Source of the DNA: UTCHB3 sp002050155 | Lineage (GTDB): Bacteria; Bacteroidota; Ignavibacteria; Ignavibacteriales; Ignavibacteriaceae | Assembly: GCA_030584105.1 (NCBI GenBank) | Contig: CP129491.1 | Coordinates: 1,240,001 to 1,304,000, forward strand | Reading direction: 5' to 3' | Length of the DNA: 64,000 bases | Part shown: piece by piece, positions 27,290 to 36,709 of the stretch | How the letters are laid out: every line of letters starts with the position of its first letter | Position numbering within the stretch: the first letter of the stretch is position 1 | Translations under genes and position numbers: made by a program | Notes under the pieces: model-generated | The model's database searches: none | The model's input: only the letters and a program-made list of their open reading frames with translations | Told to the model about the DNA's origin: nothing

Positions 27290-29644
27290 ATGAATAAAAC
27301 TTTCATTTCGTTTTCCTGTTTGGGGCGCCCTTGTAATATATCCCGATTGTATCTGAGCTTTCGGTTCTTGCTAAATTCACAGTTATTGCGATTTTTCTGC
27401 TTATCGCTGATTTTCCTCCTGTTTTCGCCTTACAAGATGCAGGCACAGGAGGCTTTTAACTGGCATATTTATTCGAACAAATCAGAACTTTCCGCTTCTT
27501 ATTTCAGTGATAGTTTAATCTGGACCGGCTCATCCGGCGGCGTTTATTCGTACAATATTGAAGATTCAACTTTTGTTTCTTTCACGAAGGCTGAGGGTTT
27601 GAACGGTTCACCGATCACATCAATTGTTGCGGATAATAAAAATAAAGTCTGGTTCGGCAGTGAAAACGGAATGATAGATGTTTATGACAAAGAGACCGGT
27701 TCATTCAGGCGAATTGTTGCTATTGCAAACTCAGGAAAAACTCAAAAGAGAATTAACTCTCTTTTGGTCTCCGGCGATACAGTTATTGTCTCAACCGATT
27801 TTGGCGTCTCGCTAATCAACAGCGAAACCCTCGATTTTTACGATACTTATGTGAAATTTGGTCCACTTGCAACCAACACAAAAGTTAACTCAGTTTTCAG
27901 AGCAGGTTTATTCTACATTGCTACTGAAGCAGGATTAGCAGTTCAAAAACCGGGGGCAACAAGTCTGAATGATCCGAACTCCTGGGAAGTTTATTCAGCA
28001 ATTCCGGGGTTTGTAAATCCCGCTTTTTTATTCGTGAAAATTTACAAAAGTGAAATTGTTACAGGCACTTCTACCGGATTTTTCAAGTTCGGTAACGGTA
28101 CTTTTACACCATTTATTACTGAAACTGCCAATAAAAAAGTTAAAAATGCCTCGATTATTGAAGACGATTGCTTCATTACTCTTGAGTACTCAATCCCCGG
28201 TGGAGTACGCTATGCTATATTTAAAATTGCGAATGATCAGCTTGCCTCTTCAATCATTGACCTGCCGGAGATATTTGGCGTTTACCCGTCACCGGGGGGA
28301 TTGTATTTTGCGCCCTCGAAGTCGGGTTTACTTCTTCTTGACCAAAGTCATGTACTTAATGCTATTGCGCCGAATGGGCCCGGTGCTAATGTTTTCAGCG
28401 GGCTTACTGTGGATTCTCAGGGCAATTTATTTTCCGGTAGTGGCAGAGATGTTACCGGAAGGGGGTTTTACAAATTTGACGGCACAGAATGGACTAATTT
28501 CAATCGTACAAACACACGAATTTTGCCAACCGACGCTTACTACAACGCATTTAGTTCATCAGATGGAAATGTTTACCTCGGCAGTTACGGTAAAGGTTTT
28601 CTCAGAATTAAACCCTCAGGTGAACTTACACCTTTCACACCGACAAATACACCCTTGGTAGGAATTGCTGCCGATCCCAATTTTCTGGTAGTCTCTTCTC
28701 TGAAATCTGACTCGAAGGGAAACCTTTGGATCCTAAACTTCGACGCCGGTAACCGCAAAACTTTGAATGTGTTAACCACAGACAGCGTTTGGCATGGATA
28801 TCAAAACCCCCTCGGCGGTAACCTTACCAACTACTCAACATTGGAAATTGACCAAAACGATACAAAATGGTACGCAAGCCCCTTGAGAAACCAACTTTTC
28901 TACTACAACGAAAAGGGAACTTTTGAAAACACTGCAGACGATATTTCCGGGGCATTAACTGAATCAAGCGGCCTGAACGGGCAGAAGATCAACTCATTAA
29001 CTCTCGATAAAAGAGGTGATCTTTGGGTTGGGACTGATCTTGGGGTGCTTATTATTTCTTCGTTAAGTGCGGTACTTCAAAACACTTCAACAGTTAAACC
29101 GAGGGTAACAACTGTTTTTTCACTCAGGCAGCAAAAAATTAATTCGGTTGTGGTCGATCCTGTCAACAGGAAATGGGTCGGAACTGATGCTGGTATCTTC
29201 TTGGTAAATGCCGACGGCACCGAGTTAATCGCATTCTACGATGCTTCTAACAGCCCACTGTTAACAAATGAAGTGTCAGTAATGGGCAGCGATCAAAAGA
29301 ACGGCAAAATTTTTATCGGGCAGACCGGCGGGTTAGTCACCTTTTCAACCCGTGCTCCGGCGCCAAATCAAGATTACTCCGGTCTTTTCGCCTATCCAAT
29401 GCCCTATCAACCTGCTAAAGGGGGGTTGCTGACCATCGACGGGCTGATTAAAGATTCAGAAATTATGATTTTGGATATTTCAGGAGATAAAATTCGTACT
29501 CTCTCTTCTCCGGGCGGAAGAACTGCAAGCTGGGACGGCAGGGATCAGTACGGCAATTTTGTTGCAACAGGGGTTTATTTTATTATTGCTTCGGATAAAG
29601 ACGGCAACACCGTCTCCAAACTTAAAATTGCTGTTATCAGGTAG
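27290..29644 (+). CDS. PorZ-like beta-propeller protein
   Basis: A 784-aa exported protein. A long basic N-region precedes the hydrophobic stretch LLRFFCLSLIFLLFS and the cleavage area AQA. The body is a chain of propeller-like repeats of the form I-T-S-I-V-A-D-N-K-N-K-V-W-F-G-S and I-N-S-L-T-L-D-K-R-G-D-L-W-V-G-T-D-L-G-V, as in two-component-regulator propellers. The C-terminus (about 715-784) is a FlgD-like Ig fold (ILDISGDKIRTL...WDGRDQYGNFVATGVYFI). This layout matches PorZ, part of the T9SS attachment complex that processes sorting domains (family knowledge). Other secreted propellers are possible. It fits the five T9SS cargo proteins in the window. Confidence 0.7.
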   Translation: MNKTFISFSCLGRPCNISRLYLSFRFLLNSQLLRFFCLSLIFLLFSPYKMQAQEAFNWHIYSNKSELSASYFSDSLIWTGSSGGVYSYNIEDSTFVSFTKAEGLNGSPITSIVADNKNKVWFGSENGMIDVYDKETGSFRRIVAIANSGKTQKRINSLLVSGDTVIVSTDFGVSLINSETLDFYDTYVKFGPLATNTKVNSVFRAGLFYIATEAGLAVQKPGATSLNDPNSWEVYSAIPGFVNPAFLFVKIYKSEIVTGTSTGFFKFGNGTFTPFITETANKKVKNASIIEDDCFITLEYSIPGGVRYAIFKIANDQLASSIIDLPEIFGVYPSPGGLYFAPSKSGLLLLDQSHVLNAIAPNGPGANVFSGLTVDSQGNLFSGSGRDVTGRGFYKFDGTEWTNFNRTNTRILPTDAYYNAFSSSDGNVYLGSYGKGFLRIKPSGELTPFTPTNTPLVGIAADPNFLVVSSLKSDSKGNLWILNFDAGNRKTLNVLTTDSVWHGYQNPLGGNLTNYSTLEIDQNDTKWYASPLRNQLFYYNEKGTFENTADDISGALTESSGLNGQKINSLTLDKRGDLWVGTDLGVLIISSLSAVLQNTSTVKPRVTTVFSLRQQKINSVVVDPVNRKWVGTDAGIFLVNADGTELIAFYDASNSPLLTNEVSVMGSDQKNGKIFIGQTGGLVTFSTRAPAPNQDYSGLFAYPMPYQPAKGGLLTIDGLIKDSEIMILDISGDKIRTLSSPGGRTASWDGRDQYGNFVATGVYFIIASDKDGNTVSKLKIAVIR

Positions 29645-29650
29645 TACTTT

Positions 29651-32482
29651 TTAACCGCCGCTGCCCGGAAGAACCAATTCTTTCACAAAAACTGCAAATT
29701 CTGCCATATCTAACGGCTTCGTAAAGAAGAAATCGAACCCCTCAGACATAATCTTCTCGCGGTCGCTGTTCAGCGCATATCCGGTTACTGCAACAAACGG
29801 GATATCCTTATAGCCTTCAATCATCTTCATTTCTTTCATTGTTTCGATGCCCGAAAGCCCCTCACCAAGATTGATATCCATAATCACTGCAGAATACCTT
29901 TTCGTCTGAGCCTTCTGCAACCCTTGTTCACCCGATCTTGCAATTTCAACCCGACAGACTTTACGCAGATACAAGGCGATAACTTCTGCGTTCACTTTAC
30001 TGTCTTCAACCAGCAAAATTTCATGTTGTAACGATGACTGTGTCATTTTTCTGAAATGCCTCAGTTTTTCAAGTTCCTGATCCGTCTGCAAATCAGGTCC
30101 CCCTTCCGAAAGTACAATAGTAAAAGAAGTTCTTTTCCCGGGAACACTCTCAATCCGGATAGTTCCGCCTAATTTTTTAAGAATCTCCCTGGTCAAACGA
30201 AGCCCAAACCCACTGTTATCACTTCGCGGCATTTCGCTGGTTTCGCTGAATATTGCCTCTATTTCTTCTTTTTTAATTCCCGGTCCGGTATCGGTAACTC
30301 TGATATTAATCTCATTTTCATCAGTTGATGGTTTCAGCACTTCAATCCTTACTGAACCCTCACGGGTGAATTTAATAGCATTATCCAGCAAATTACCCGT
30401 TGCTTTGGCAATCAGTTCAGAGTCTGTAACGAGCGAGGTTCCCTCCTGGATATATGACTCGAACCTCAACCCTTTCTCTTCAGCAATCAGTTGGTAGTAG
30501 TGTAAAGTTTCCTCTAAAGCAGCTGCAATTGAAGTTCGTTTAAGCCGCACAAACCACGAATCGCTCTCCATGTTAAGAATATCGGCTACTGAATTTAAAC
30601 GGTTTATTACCCTTTCGGTACTTTGTTTTACGGAACGAATCAGCTTTCTGTGGTCGGTGTCGGTAATTTCATCCGCTAACAAATCGAGATACCCCATAAC
30701 CCCGTTGAGAGGGTCACGCACCTCTAAATTTAAATCTTGCAACAAACCAACTTTTTCTTTATGCAGCCTTTCGAACAACTCTCTCTGTTTTTTAAGGTCA
30801 CCCTCATACTTTTTCCGCTGTGTAATATCCCGTTTAAAGGCAACTAAGCGTTCTATCTCCCCTGTTTCTCCTTTAATTCCGGTTATTGCTTCAGAATCCC
30901 AGTAGTGCGAGCCGTCTTTTCTTTTATTTATAATATCGCCCTGCCAAATTTGACCTGAAAGAACGGTATTCCAGAGATTTTCGTAGAATTGTGGCGGAAG
31001 AACACCCGATTTGAAAACAGAAGGCTTTAACCCTGCTAATTCCTGTGGTTCATAACCGGTCATTTCTGTTATTTTCTTATTCGTGTATTGAATAATTCCC
31101 GCAGGGTCGGTTACTAAAATCCCAACAGGCGCATTTTCAATTATTTTTCCGTAAAACGAACCGGTTGTAAGGTAGTTATAATACCAGGTAAGGTCGATCG
31201 CAACGCCTGAAATAAGAACCGGGTGCCCCGATGTATTTGAATGTACTTCAACAATTGACTTTAAGTACCTGGTTGAGCCGGTTTCTGTGTCTTTTATCCT
31301 GTAGTCAACCGAATATCCTTTGTAGTTGGCAATCAAATCATTGGCTGCTCTTTCCACTTTTGGCAAGTCTTCAGAAACTATCAGTTCATTAATTTTTTTC
31401 TGTAAGAGGTTAAACTCATTTGGGTCGCCCAACGAAGTTCTTTTAATCTTATAGAGACCAAAAATTTCATCGCTGATCCATACTTTCCCCTGAATTAAAT
31501 CGTTTTCCCAATAACCGGCTTGAATCGATTTGCTCAACCTTTTAAGCCTTTCCATATTCCCGGTATCTTCAATCAGTTCTTTGCGAACCGGTGCGGGATA
31601 GCGCAGTAACAAAATCCAGCCGACATGCTGGCCATCATCCCGTGCAACACTAGAAATAACGCCTGTAATTTCGTTCTCTTTAACGCCGTATTTTATTTTA
31701 GCTCCTTCACTTAACCTGAAAGGTAAGCCCGTAGTCCTCACTTGATCTAAAATTTGTTTCAGAACTAATTGTGCTTCAGGATCGGCAATTTGAATAACAT
31801 CAGTAATTCGTTTGTTAACCACACGGTCGTAAGAGAGGTCAAGAGTAATTTCTGCGGCGTAGTTCAAATATGTAATCACCCCTGCAGAATCTGCCATTAT
31901 CAGCGGGTCGCCTATCGAGGCGATCGAAAGCCCCAAATCCCCGCTTGTTTTGCTCATGGCTTCTGTTTCAGTATGTTGCAGGGTAATATCTCTTTGAGTA
32001 CAGAAACACCCGAGCAGGCGCCCGTCGTTTTCATATAAATTCGCAAAAGACGCTTCAATCCAAATAGCTTTCCCCGGTTCTATTTCTTCGGAGTATTCCA
32101 TGCTAAGCCAGCCGGTATTCAGCAGTTTAAGCCATGCCGCTCTTCCGTTTTCATCGTCGTAATTGAAATAAATTTGAGGTGTAACTCCCATTAAATTTCC
32201 GCCAAACCCGGGGTTTAACTCAATAGCACGAGGGTTATAAATGGTAATTTTTTGAGAGGTATAGATTTGTTCAAAAAGCTCAGGGTCTTCGCCGATAACA
32301 TCCCATTCAACCGGTTCGGGCAACATCATAACAAAAAAACCATCGGGGGCTGCCTGGAAAAGAAGGCGCAGAATGTAGTTTGAGTAAATTTCGTTATGCG
32401 TCGAATTAATTCGCGGTAACACTCCATCCGAACGCTTTGCCGGATTAATATTTACGGGTCTTTTAATTCTGCCGTCTTCCAT
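29651..32482 (-). CDS. Hybrid multi-PAS sensor kinase lacking the phospho-accepting histidine
   Basis: A 943-aa cytosolic protein. Several PAS-type sensor domains fill residues 30-565, including one with VGILVTDPAGIIQYTNKK. A HisKA-like helix pair (about 570-640), a HATPase domain with N-box ATGNLLDNAIKFT, VTDTGPGI and SGFGLRLTREI, and a C-terminal receiver (about 820-940) with D869 in VIMDINLG follow. In the H-box the usual S-H-E-x-R-T-P-L-N reads N-L-E-V-R-D-P-L-N: L586 (codon TTA, 30725-30727) replaces the histidine. Autophosphorylation at the normal site is therefore not possible. It may act as an allosteric partner or take phosphate onto D869. A lipoprotein gene ends 9 bp upstream, in the same operon. 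Confidence 0.85.
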   Translation of the reverse strand: MEDGRIKRPVNINPAKRSDGVLPRINSTHNEIYSNYILRLLFQAAPDGFFVMMLPEPVEWDVIGEDPELFEQIYTSQKITIYNPRAIELNPGFGGNLMGVTPQIYFNYDDENGRAAWLKLLNTGWLSMEYSEEIEPGKAIWIEASFANLYENDGRLLGCFCTQRDITLQHTETEAMSKTSGDLGLSIASIGDPLIMADSAGVITYLNYAAEITLDLSYDRVVNKRITDVIQIADPEAQLVLKQILDQVRTTGLPFRLSEGAKIKYGVKENEITGVISSVARDDGQHVGWILLLRYPAPVRKELIEDTGNMERLKRLSKSIQAGYWENDLIQGKVWISDEIFGLYKIKRTSLGDPNEFNLLQKKINELIVSEDLPKVERAANDLIANYKGYSVDYRIKDTETGSTRYLKSIVEVHSNTSGHPVLISGVAIDLTWYYNYLTTGSFYGKIIENAPVGILVTDPAGIIQYTNKKITEMTGYEPQELAGLKPSVFKSGVLPPQFYENLWNTVLSGQIWQGDIINKRKDGSHYWDSEAITGIKGETGEIERLVAFKRDITQRKKYEGDLKKQRELFERLHKEKVGLLQDLNLEVRDPLNGVMGYLDLLADEITDTDHRKLIRSVKQSTERVINRLNSVADILNMESDSWFVRLKRTSIAAALEETLHYYQLIAEEKGLRFESYIQEGTSLVTDSELIAKATGNLLDNAIKFTREGSVRIEVLKPSTDENEINIRVTDTGPGIKKEEIEAIFSETSEMPRSDNSGFGLRLTREILKKLGGTIRIESVPGKRTSFTIVLSEGGPDLQTDQELEKLRHFRKMTQSSLQHEILLVEDSKVNAEVIALYLRKVCRVEIARSGEQGLQKAQTKRYSAVIMDINLGEGLSGIETMKEMKMIEGYKDIPFVAVTGYALNSDREKIMSEGFDFFFTKPLDMAEFAVFVKELVLPGSGG

Positions 32483-32491
32483 ATTTCCCGG

Positions 32492-32914
32492 TTATTTCTT
32501 TGTGTAAATTGATGTAAAACCGATGCCGCCTGAAGCCTCGTTGAATGACCAGGAGCGGCTGTCGCTCGTCTTAACGGTATATCTGCCCGGTTTAAGGGTT
32601 ATATCAGGTTCAACTTCCCAGAGAGCAGATTCAACGCCCTCTCTTCCGGGTTTGGGTTCTGCTTTCCATTTACCGATCTGTTTACCGCCCTCGGTACTGA
32701 GGATTATTTCGCCCGGTTCGGCACCTTTTCCGTCGTTCCAATGAAAAGTACGGATTTTTACCACTTCCAAATCACTATAAACCTCAAAACTGAAAGGCTG
32801 TGCCTCCCCCTGCTTAACCGGCAGGTTGTTTTCGTTCGAATAAACAGTCTTCAACTCTTTTGAGCAGCCGATAAAAAATAAAAGAAGGAACAACGCCGGC
32901 AGAAATCTTTTCAT
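32492..32914 (-). CDS. Small lipoprotein upstream of the hybrid kinase-like gene
   Basis: A 140-aa lipoprotein with lipobox FIGC (C17). The rest is beta-rich and Trp-containing (FHWNDGKGAEPGE, ALWEVEPDITLKPGRYTVKTSDS), like a small Ig- or carbohydrate-binding-type fold. I recognise no family. It is the first gene of a two-gene unit with the multi-PAS protein (9-bp gap), so it may be the envelope part of the same sensory pathway; that link is inference. The 297-bp gap between it and the 7-haem gene shows nothing. Confidence 0.7.
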   Translation of the reverse strand: MKRFLPALFLLLFFIGCSKELKTVYSNENNLPVKQGEAQPFSFEVYSDLEVVKIRTFHWNDGKGAEPGEIILSTEGGKQIGKWKAEPKPGREGVESALWEVEPDITLKPGRYTVKTSDSRSWSFNEASGGIGFTSIYTKK

Positions 32915-33211
32915 TTTACAAGTTTATTTGGAAATAGAATAATCAACAGATTTAATTTAATTGTTTTTTATGAAATATCTAAATTATTAATGCTTTCCTG
33001 TTCTTGAAATGGGAAAAATAAGACCTAATCAACCATTTCCGATGGAATCCGGCAGCATATCACACCTGAATCTGCCGTCAATTCAGAGATAAAACGATAT
33101 TCCCAACGCACCATGCAAGGGGTTTTTCTGCCGTAACCACCAACAGTGCACCGGAAGAATTACTGCTGATTTTGAATTTCCCTCAAAATAAAAGAATCGA
33201 AAAAAAAGCCA

Positions 33212-34756
33212 TTAGTGAACTGAAGCTTTCTTCATCAGTTTTTCCTTTTTCTCTTTTGCTTCGTCACCAACTCCGTGGCAGGCGCTACACTTCTGTGTTT
33301 TGAATGAAACCTCGATACCACCGGGATGAATGAAATCTAACCCTTCGATTGCTATTTGTCGCCCTTTCTGCGGTGAAATTTCTTCGAGCAGAATGTGGCA
33401 GCTGTTGCAATCGTTTGAAATCACCTTTCCATCGGAACTGAAATGTTCGCCGTCATGACAACGGAAACAACCGTCGTAGTTCATGTGCCCCAGGTTGTTC
33501 GGATATTTCCGCCAGCTTACTTTCATTTCAGGGAAGAAATTTTTTGAGTAAATAACCCTAATCTCTTTAACAGCATTAGCAATATCCTTTGCCCGTGTTC
33601 TGTAGATTTCAGGGTAGTTGTTGCGGTAAAAATCGGTTATTTTCTTCTCAATTCCCGCTCTTGCTTCTTCTTTTGTAGCATACTCATCATCAAGTGCCTG
33701 AGTGGTTATGCTTTTAATGTAGGGTAAATCGGCAGCAATTTTACCGTTGGAAATAGTAATGTTTATAATTCTGCTCGGTTCGTTGTATCGGTGTGCAGGT
33801 CGGTTGTGGCAATCCATACAATCCATTTTTCTGATATTTTCACCATTTTCATCCACTTTGGTGTTGAAGCCTTTCGTTCTGTATTCGGTAACTTTACCGG
33901 TTTCTTTGCTTACAACCTTCACCCATGGGATCACCTGCCTGCTTCTGTCGCTCGGCAGATAATAAATATCGTTTGCAAGGTTCATGTGCCAGTGAATCCC
34001 CTCGGTGTTACCAATTTCACTGTTTCCGCCGCCTACTTTCATCAGTAAGATCAACGAGGCTTTTGTGTTTTCTTCATCGGAAAGGTAATAGTCGAGGTCA
34101 ACTTTCTTTTCACTGAAGAAGTTTTTGGGCCAGTGGCATTGTTCGCAGGTTTCCTGTGCAGGGCGCAAGTTATCGATCGGAGTAGCTATTGGTCGGGAAT
34201 ATTTATTGAATGTAACCGAGTACAACTGATACGAACCGGAAATTTTTGATTTTACAAACCAGTCTGCTCCAGAGCCGATGTGGCAACTTACGCAACCAAC
34301 CTTAGAGTGTGGCGAGTTTTGGTAAGCAACATATTCAGGCTCCATTACCGAGTGGCAAACCGTGCCACAAAATGCGTCGGACTCTGTATATTCATACGCT
34401 TTGAAACTCCCAAATGCAGAAAAGAAAAGGAGAATAACCGTTCCGATCGAAAAAAACAACACTGCACGCAATTGTTTGGGGTCGTTAAGATCGAGAACAG
34501 GGAATTTCCGCGCTTTGAAATCTATTCTCTTTGAAAGTTTGTGCTCGCGATACCAACCGTAAGCAATTACTAATAAACCAATTATCAGGAAAACCGGAAG
34601 AATTATGAAGGCTACAATTCCCATGTATGGTGAGTGTTCACCGCTCATAAATTCAAGAATAATCAGAAAGAGAATCATGCTGAAACTCAATCCTGCCAAG
34701 AGCGCACCGACAAGTGAGATTGGGTTGTAAAGCGAATGCGGGAAAATTTTCTTCAT
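33212..34756 (-). CDS. NapC/NirT-like membrane heptahaem cytochrome c
   Basis: A 514-aa inner-membrane cytochrome that probably takes electrons from quinol to periplasmic partners. Three TM helices lie at about 12-35, 45-67 and 98-117. The periplasmic part begins with FCGTVCHSVMEPEY and SPHSKVGCVSCHIG, the NapC/NirT pattern. Seven haem motifs are visible: an unusual CxxxCH (C130-H135) and six CxxCH (CVSCH, CEQCH, CMDCH, CFRCH, CNSCH, CSACH). Classical NapC has four haems, so the C-terminal half is an extension. It lies 18 bp downstream of the 13-haem gene in one operon. Confidence 0.92.
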   Translation of the reverse strand: MKKIFPHSLYNPISLVGALLAGLSFSMILFLIILEFMSGEHSPYMGIVAFIILPVFLIIGLLVIAYGWYREHKLSKRIDFKARKFPVLDLNDPKQLRAVLFFSIGTVILLFFSAFGSFKAYEYTESDAFCGTVCHSVMEPEYVAYQNSPHSKVGCVSCHIGSGADWFVKSKISGSYQLYSVTFNKYSRPIATPIDNLRPAQETCEQCHWPKNFFSEKKVDLDYYLSDEENTKASLILLMKVGGGNSEIGNTEGIHWHMNLANDIYYLPSDRSRQVIPWVKVVSKETGKVTEYRTKGFNTKVDENGENIRKMDCMDCHNRPAHRYNEPSRIINITISNGKIAADLPYIKSITTQALDDEYATKEEARAGIEKKITDFYRNNYPEIYRTRAKDIANAVKEIRVIYSKNFFPEMKVSWRKYPNNLGHMNYDGCFRCHDGEHFSSDGKVISNDCNSCHILLEEISPQKGRQIAIEGLDFIHPGGIEVSFKTQKCSACHGVGDEAKEKKEKLMKKASVH

Positions 34757-34774
34757 CTTTTTCTCTCTCTCATT

Positions 34775-36208
34775 TTAGTTTTCGTTTTTTGTGCGTTTTC
34801 TTCTGCGAAGGAATATCCCCAACAGCCAGACAGCAACTCCAACAGCCACAATTATCAATAAAATTGTAACGAACGAGCTGCCGCCACTGTTATCGGCGGT
34901 ATCTTTTTTTGCGCTTGCAACCTTAAGTGGTTTGTTCGGATTTTTGTGAATGTCACCCGAAACAAAATCTTCTCCGGCACCGGGGTGGCACTCACCGCAA
35001 GTTTTCTGCAGGTTCTTTTTGTTCACCTGCGAGGCAGCGTCATCAGATTTGAGTATTCTATGAGGCCCATGGCAACTAACGCAGTTAGCCATCGTAACTT
35101 TATCTTTTTCAACCTTAATGCCGTGGTAAGTTATCCTGGCAACTTTTGTTTTAGAAGTGGACTGTGCGAAATCAGGGGAAATTTCAACGGGGTCGTGGCA
35201 CGAGCCGCAGAGGTTCACCGCTACACCGGTTTCAGGCTGATGTTCGTTGTGGCAACCGGAGCAAACGGGTGCATCTTTAACATTCTTTTGAAATGCAGCG
35301 AAATGAACGCTTGCCGAGTAGTCTTCTTTAATATCTTTATGACAAACTCCGCATATTTCTGGCACTCTTGCACCCGCCACCGATGACCCGGGACCCGAAG
35401 CCTTCATAATCTTGTGGCTTTGGTGGCAATCAACACACGAAGCAGCGTTCCCGTTCCCTGCACGCAAAAGCTGACCGTGCATGTTCGAGTCTGCACCGGC
35501 AACAAAACTTTTATTGTAAGTAAACCTGCTGGTTACTAACGGTGTATTTGCATGGCACGAGAGGCAAAGTTCCTGCTGCGAAATCCGTAAACGAAAATAA
35601 TCGTTACCGTAACTTCCTTTTGTTATCTGTGATTTATGGCAGGTGATGCAACCGGGTTTTTCCCCTTCACCCGCGCCGAAACCGTGAATACTGTTGCGGA
35701 ACTCGTTGTAATTCGTGTTATGGCATTTGGCGCAGACATTAATTGAGGCGGTTCTTCCGATATTTTTATACTTTTTGGCGTCGTGCGTTCCGTGACACGA
35801 TTTGCAACTTACATCTTTACCCTCTGCATTAACCGCCGAGCGCATCATCTGCGGATGAAACAGGTGACGAATTTTTGCGTCTTTGTGGCAGGTCATGCAA
35901 TTAATCGGTTGAATATTTTCTTTGTGCGGCAATTCTTCAGGGTCAAATCCGTCGTGGCACGAAATACATTCAAGCTTTCTGTGAGGTGATGACCCAAGCA
36001 CTTTTTCATCAACAAAGAGTGATATCTCTTTCCCGTTTCTATCCATGGAAAGGTCTTTATCAGAGTGACACTCAAGGCAATCTTCGCTTGAGGGAGGGTT
36101 CTGTTGATACAAAGCATTTTTCCCGTTTGCTGCGAAGTTGAGTGAACCCGTTGAAAAAACTATAACAAGCAACAACGCAGGGAAACCGTTGTATCTGATA
36201 ATTCTCAT
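34775..36208 (-). CDS. 13-haem cytochrome c with C-terminal membrane anchor
   Basis: A 477-aa protein with an N-terminal signal sequence (FPALLLVIVFSTGSLNFA) and 13 CxxCH motifs spread over residues 44-415, with spacings resembling NrfB/MtrA- or octahaem-type cytochromes. One TM helix (about 446-468, VTILLIIVAVGVAVWLLGIF) is followed by a basic tail, so the haem part is periplasmic and membrane-tethered. It is first in the operon with the 7-haem NapC/NirT-like gene and is divergent from the 19-haem gene. A role as periplasmic electron relay is inferred from context. Confidence 0.93.
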   Translation of the reverse strand: MRIIRYNGFPALLLVIVFSTGSLNFAANGKNALYQQNPPSSEDCLECHSDKDLSMDRNGKEISLFVDEKVLGSSPHRKLECISCHDGFDPEELPHKENIQPINCMTCHKDAKIRHLFHPQMMRSAVNAEGKDVSCKSCHGTHDAKKYKNIGRTASINVCAKCHNTNYNEFRNSIHGFGAGEGEKPGCITCHKSQITKGSYGNDYFRLRISQQELCLSCHANTPLVTSRFTYNKSFVAGADSNMHGQLLRAGNGNAASCVDCHQSHKIMKASGPGSSVAGARVPEICGVCHKDIKEDYSASVHFAAFQKNVKDAPVCSGCHNEHQPETGVAVNLCGSCHDPVEISPDFAQSTSKTKVARITYHGIKVEKDKVTMANCVSCHGPHRILKSDDAASQVNKKNLQKTCGECHPGAGEDFVSGDIHKNPNKPLKVASAKKDTADNSGGSSFVTILLIIVAVGVAVWLLGIFLRRRKRTKNEN

Positions 36209-36480
36209 TTCTGTTTACCGATTTATTTTTGAGATGTTCGTTGTTTTCAGCTTAATTTGCATCAAGCATACTTTAACAACCGCAATAATTATGCCAAAGA
36301 GTTGCTTTTTTTGAATGTTAATTTTCTTTATGTTTTTATTTTAACTCATTAGTCTGTTTTTATTGGAAATCACATTTGAAAATTTGAAAAAACATATCAA
36401 AAAATGAAACGACTGCAAAAATAGATACTTCGAAACACCTTTTCCATACTTTTCCAAGAAGAATTTCGTGAATCGCTCGA

Positions 36481-36562
36481 TTCAACAACTTTTTTCATTT
36501 TTGAGAAACAAAGTGTTGAAAATCTTAATAATGAGATTTTTGAACTGTTGAATATTTCAACA
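36481..36562. promoter_or_regulatory. Clustered palindromic motif between divergent cytochrome genes
   Basis: A perfect 17-bp palindrome, TGTTGAA-TAT-TTCAACA (36546-36562), lies between the 13-haem and 19-haem genes. The same heptamer also occurs as TTCAACA at 36481 and TGTTGAA at 36514. Four half-sites in 82 bp of the 501-bp divergent region suggest an operator. No gene is supported in the gap; a 60-codon minus-strand frame there looks spurious. Confidence 0.6.
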
Positions 36563-36709
36563 TATTTAAATTTCCTCATTTTTTCTGTTGTTTTTGACGA
36601 AATAATGAAGTAATATGCGGTTCATTTTTTATCGCTAAGTGGCATAATTTTTGCTTCTAAAACCCAATATTTCTTTTTCGGGATCAGAATTTACAGAATT
36701 TACAGAATT

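Noticed and set aside
36397..36579. 60-aa minus-strand ORF between the cytochrome genes
   Set aside because: AT-rich composition, no ribosome site, and it covers the palindromic regulatory region.
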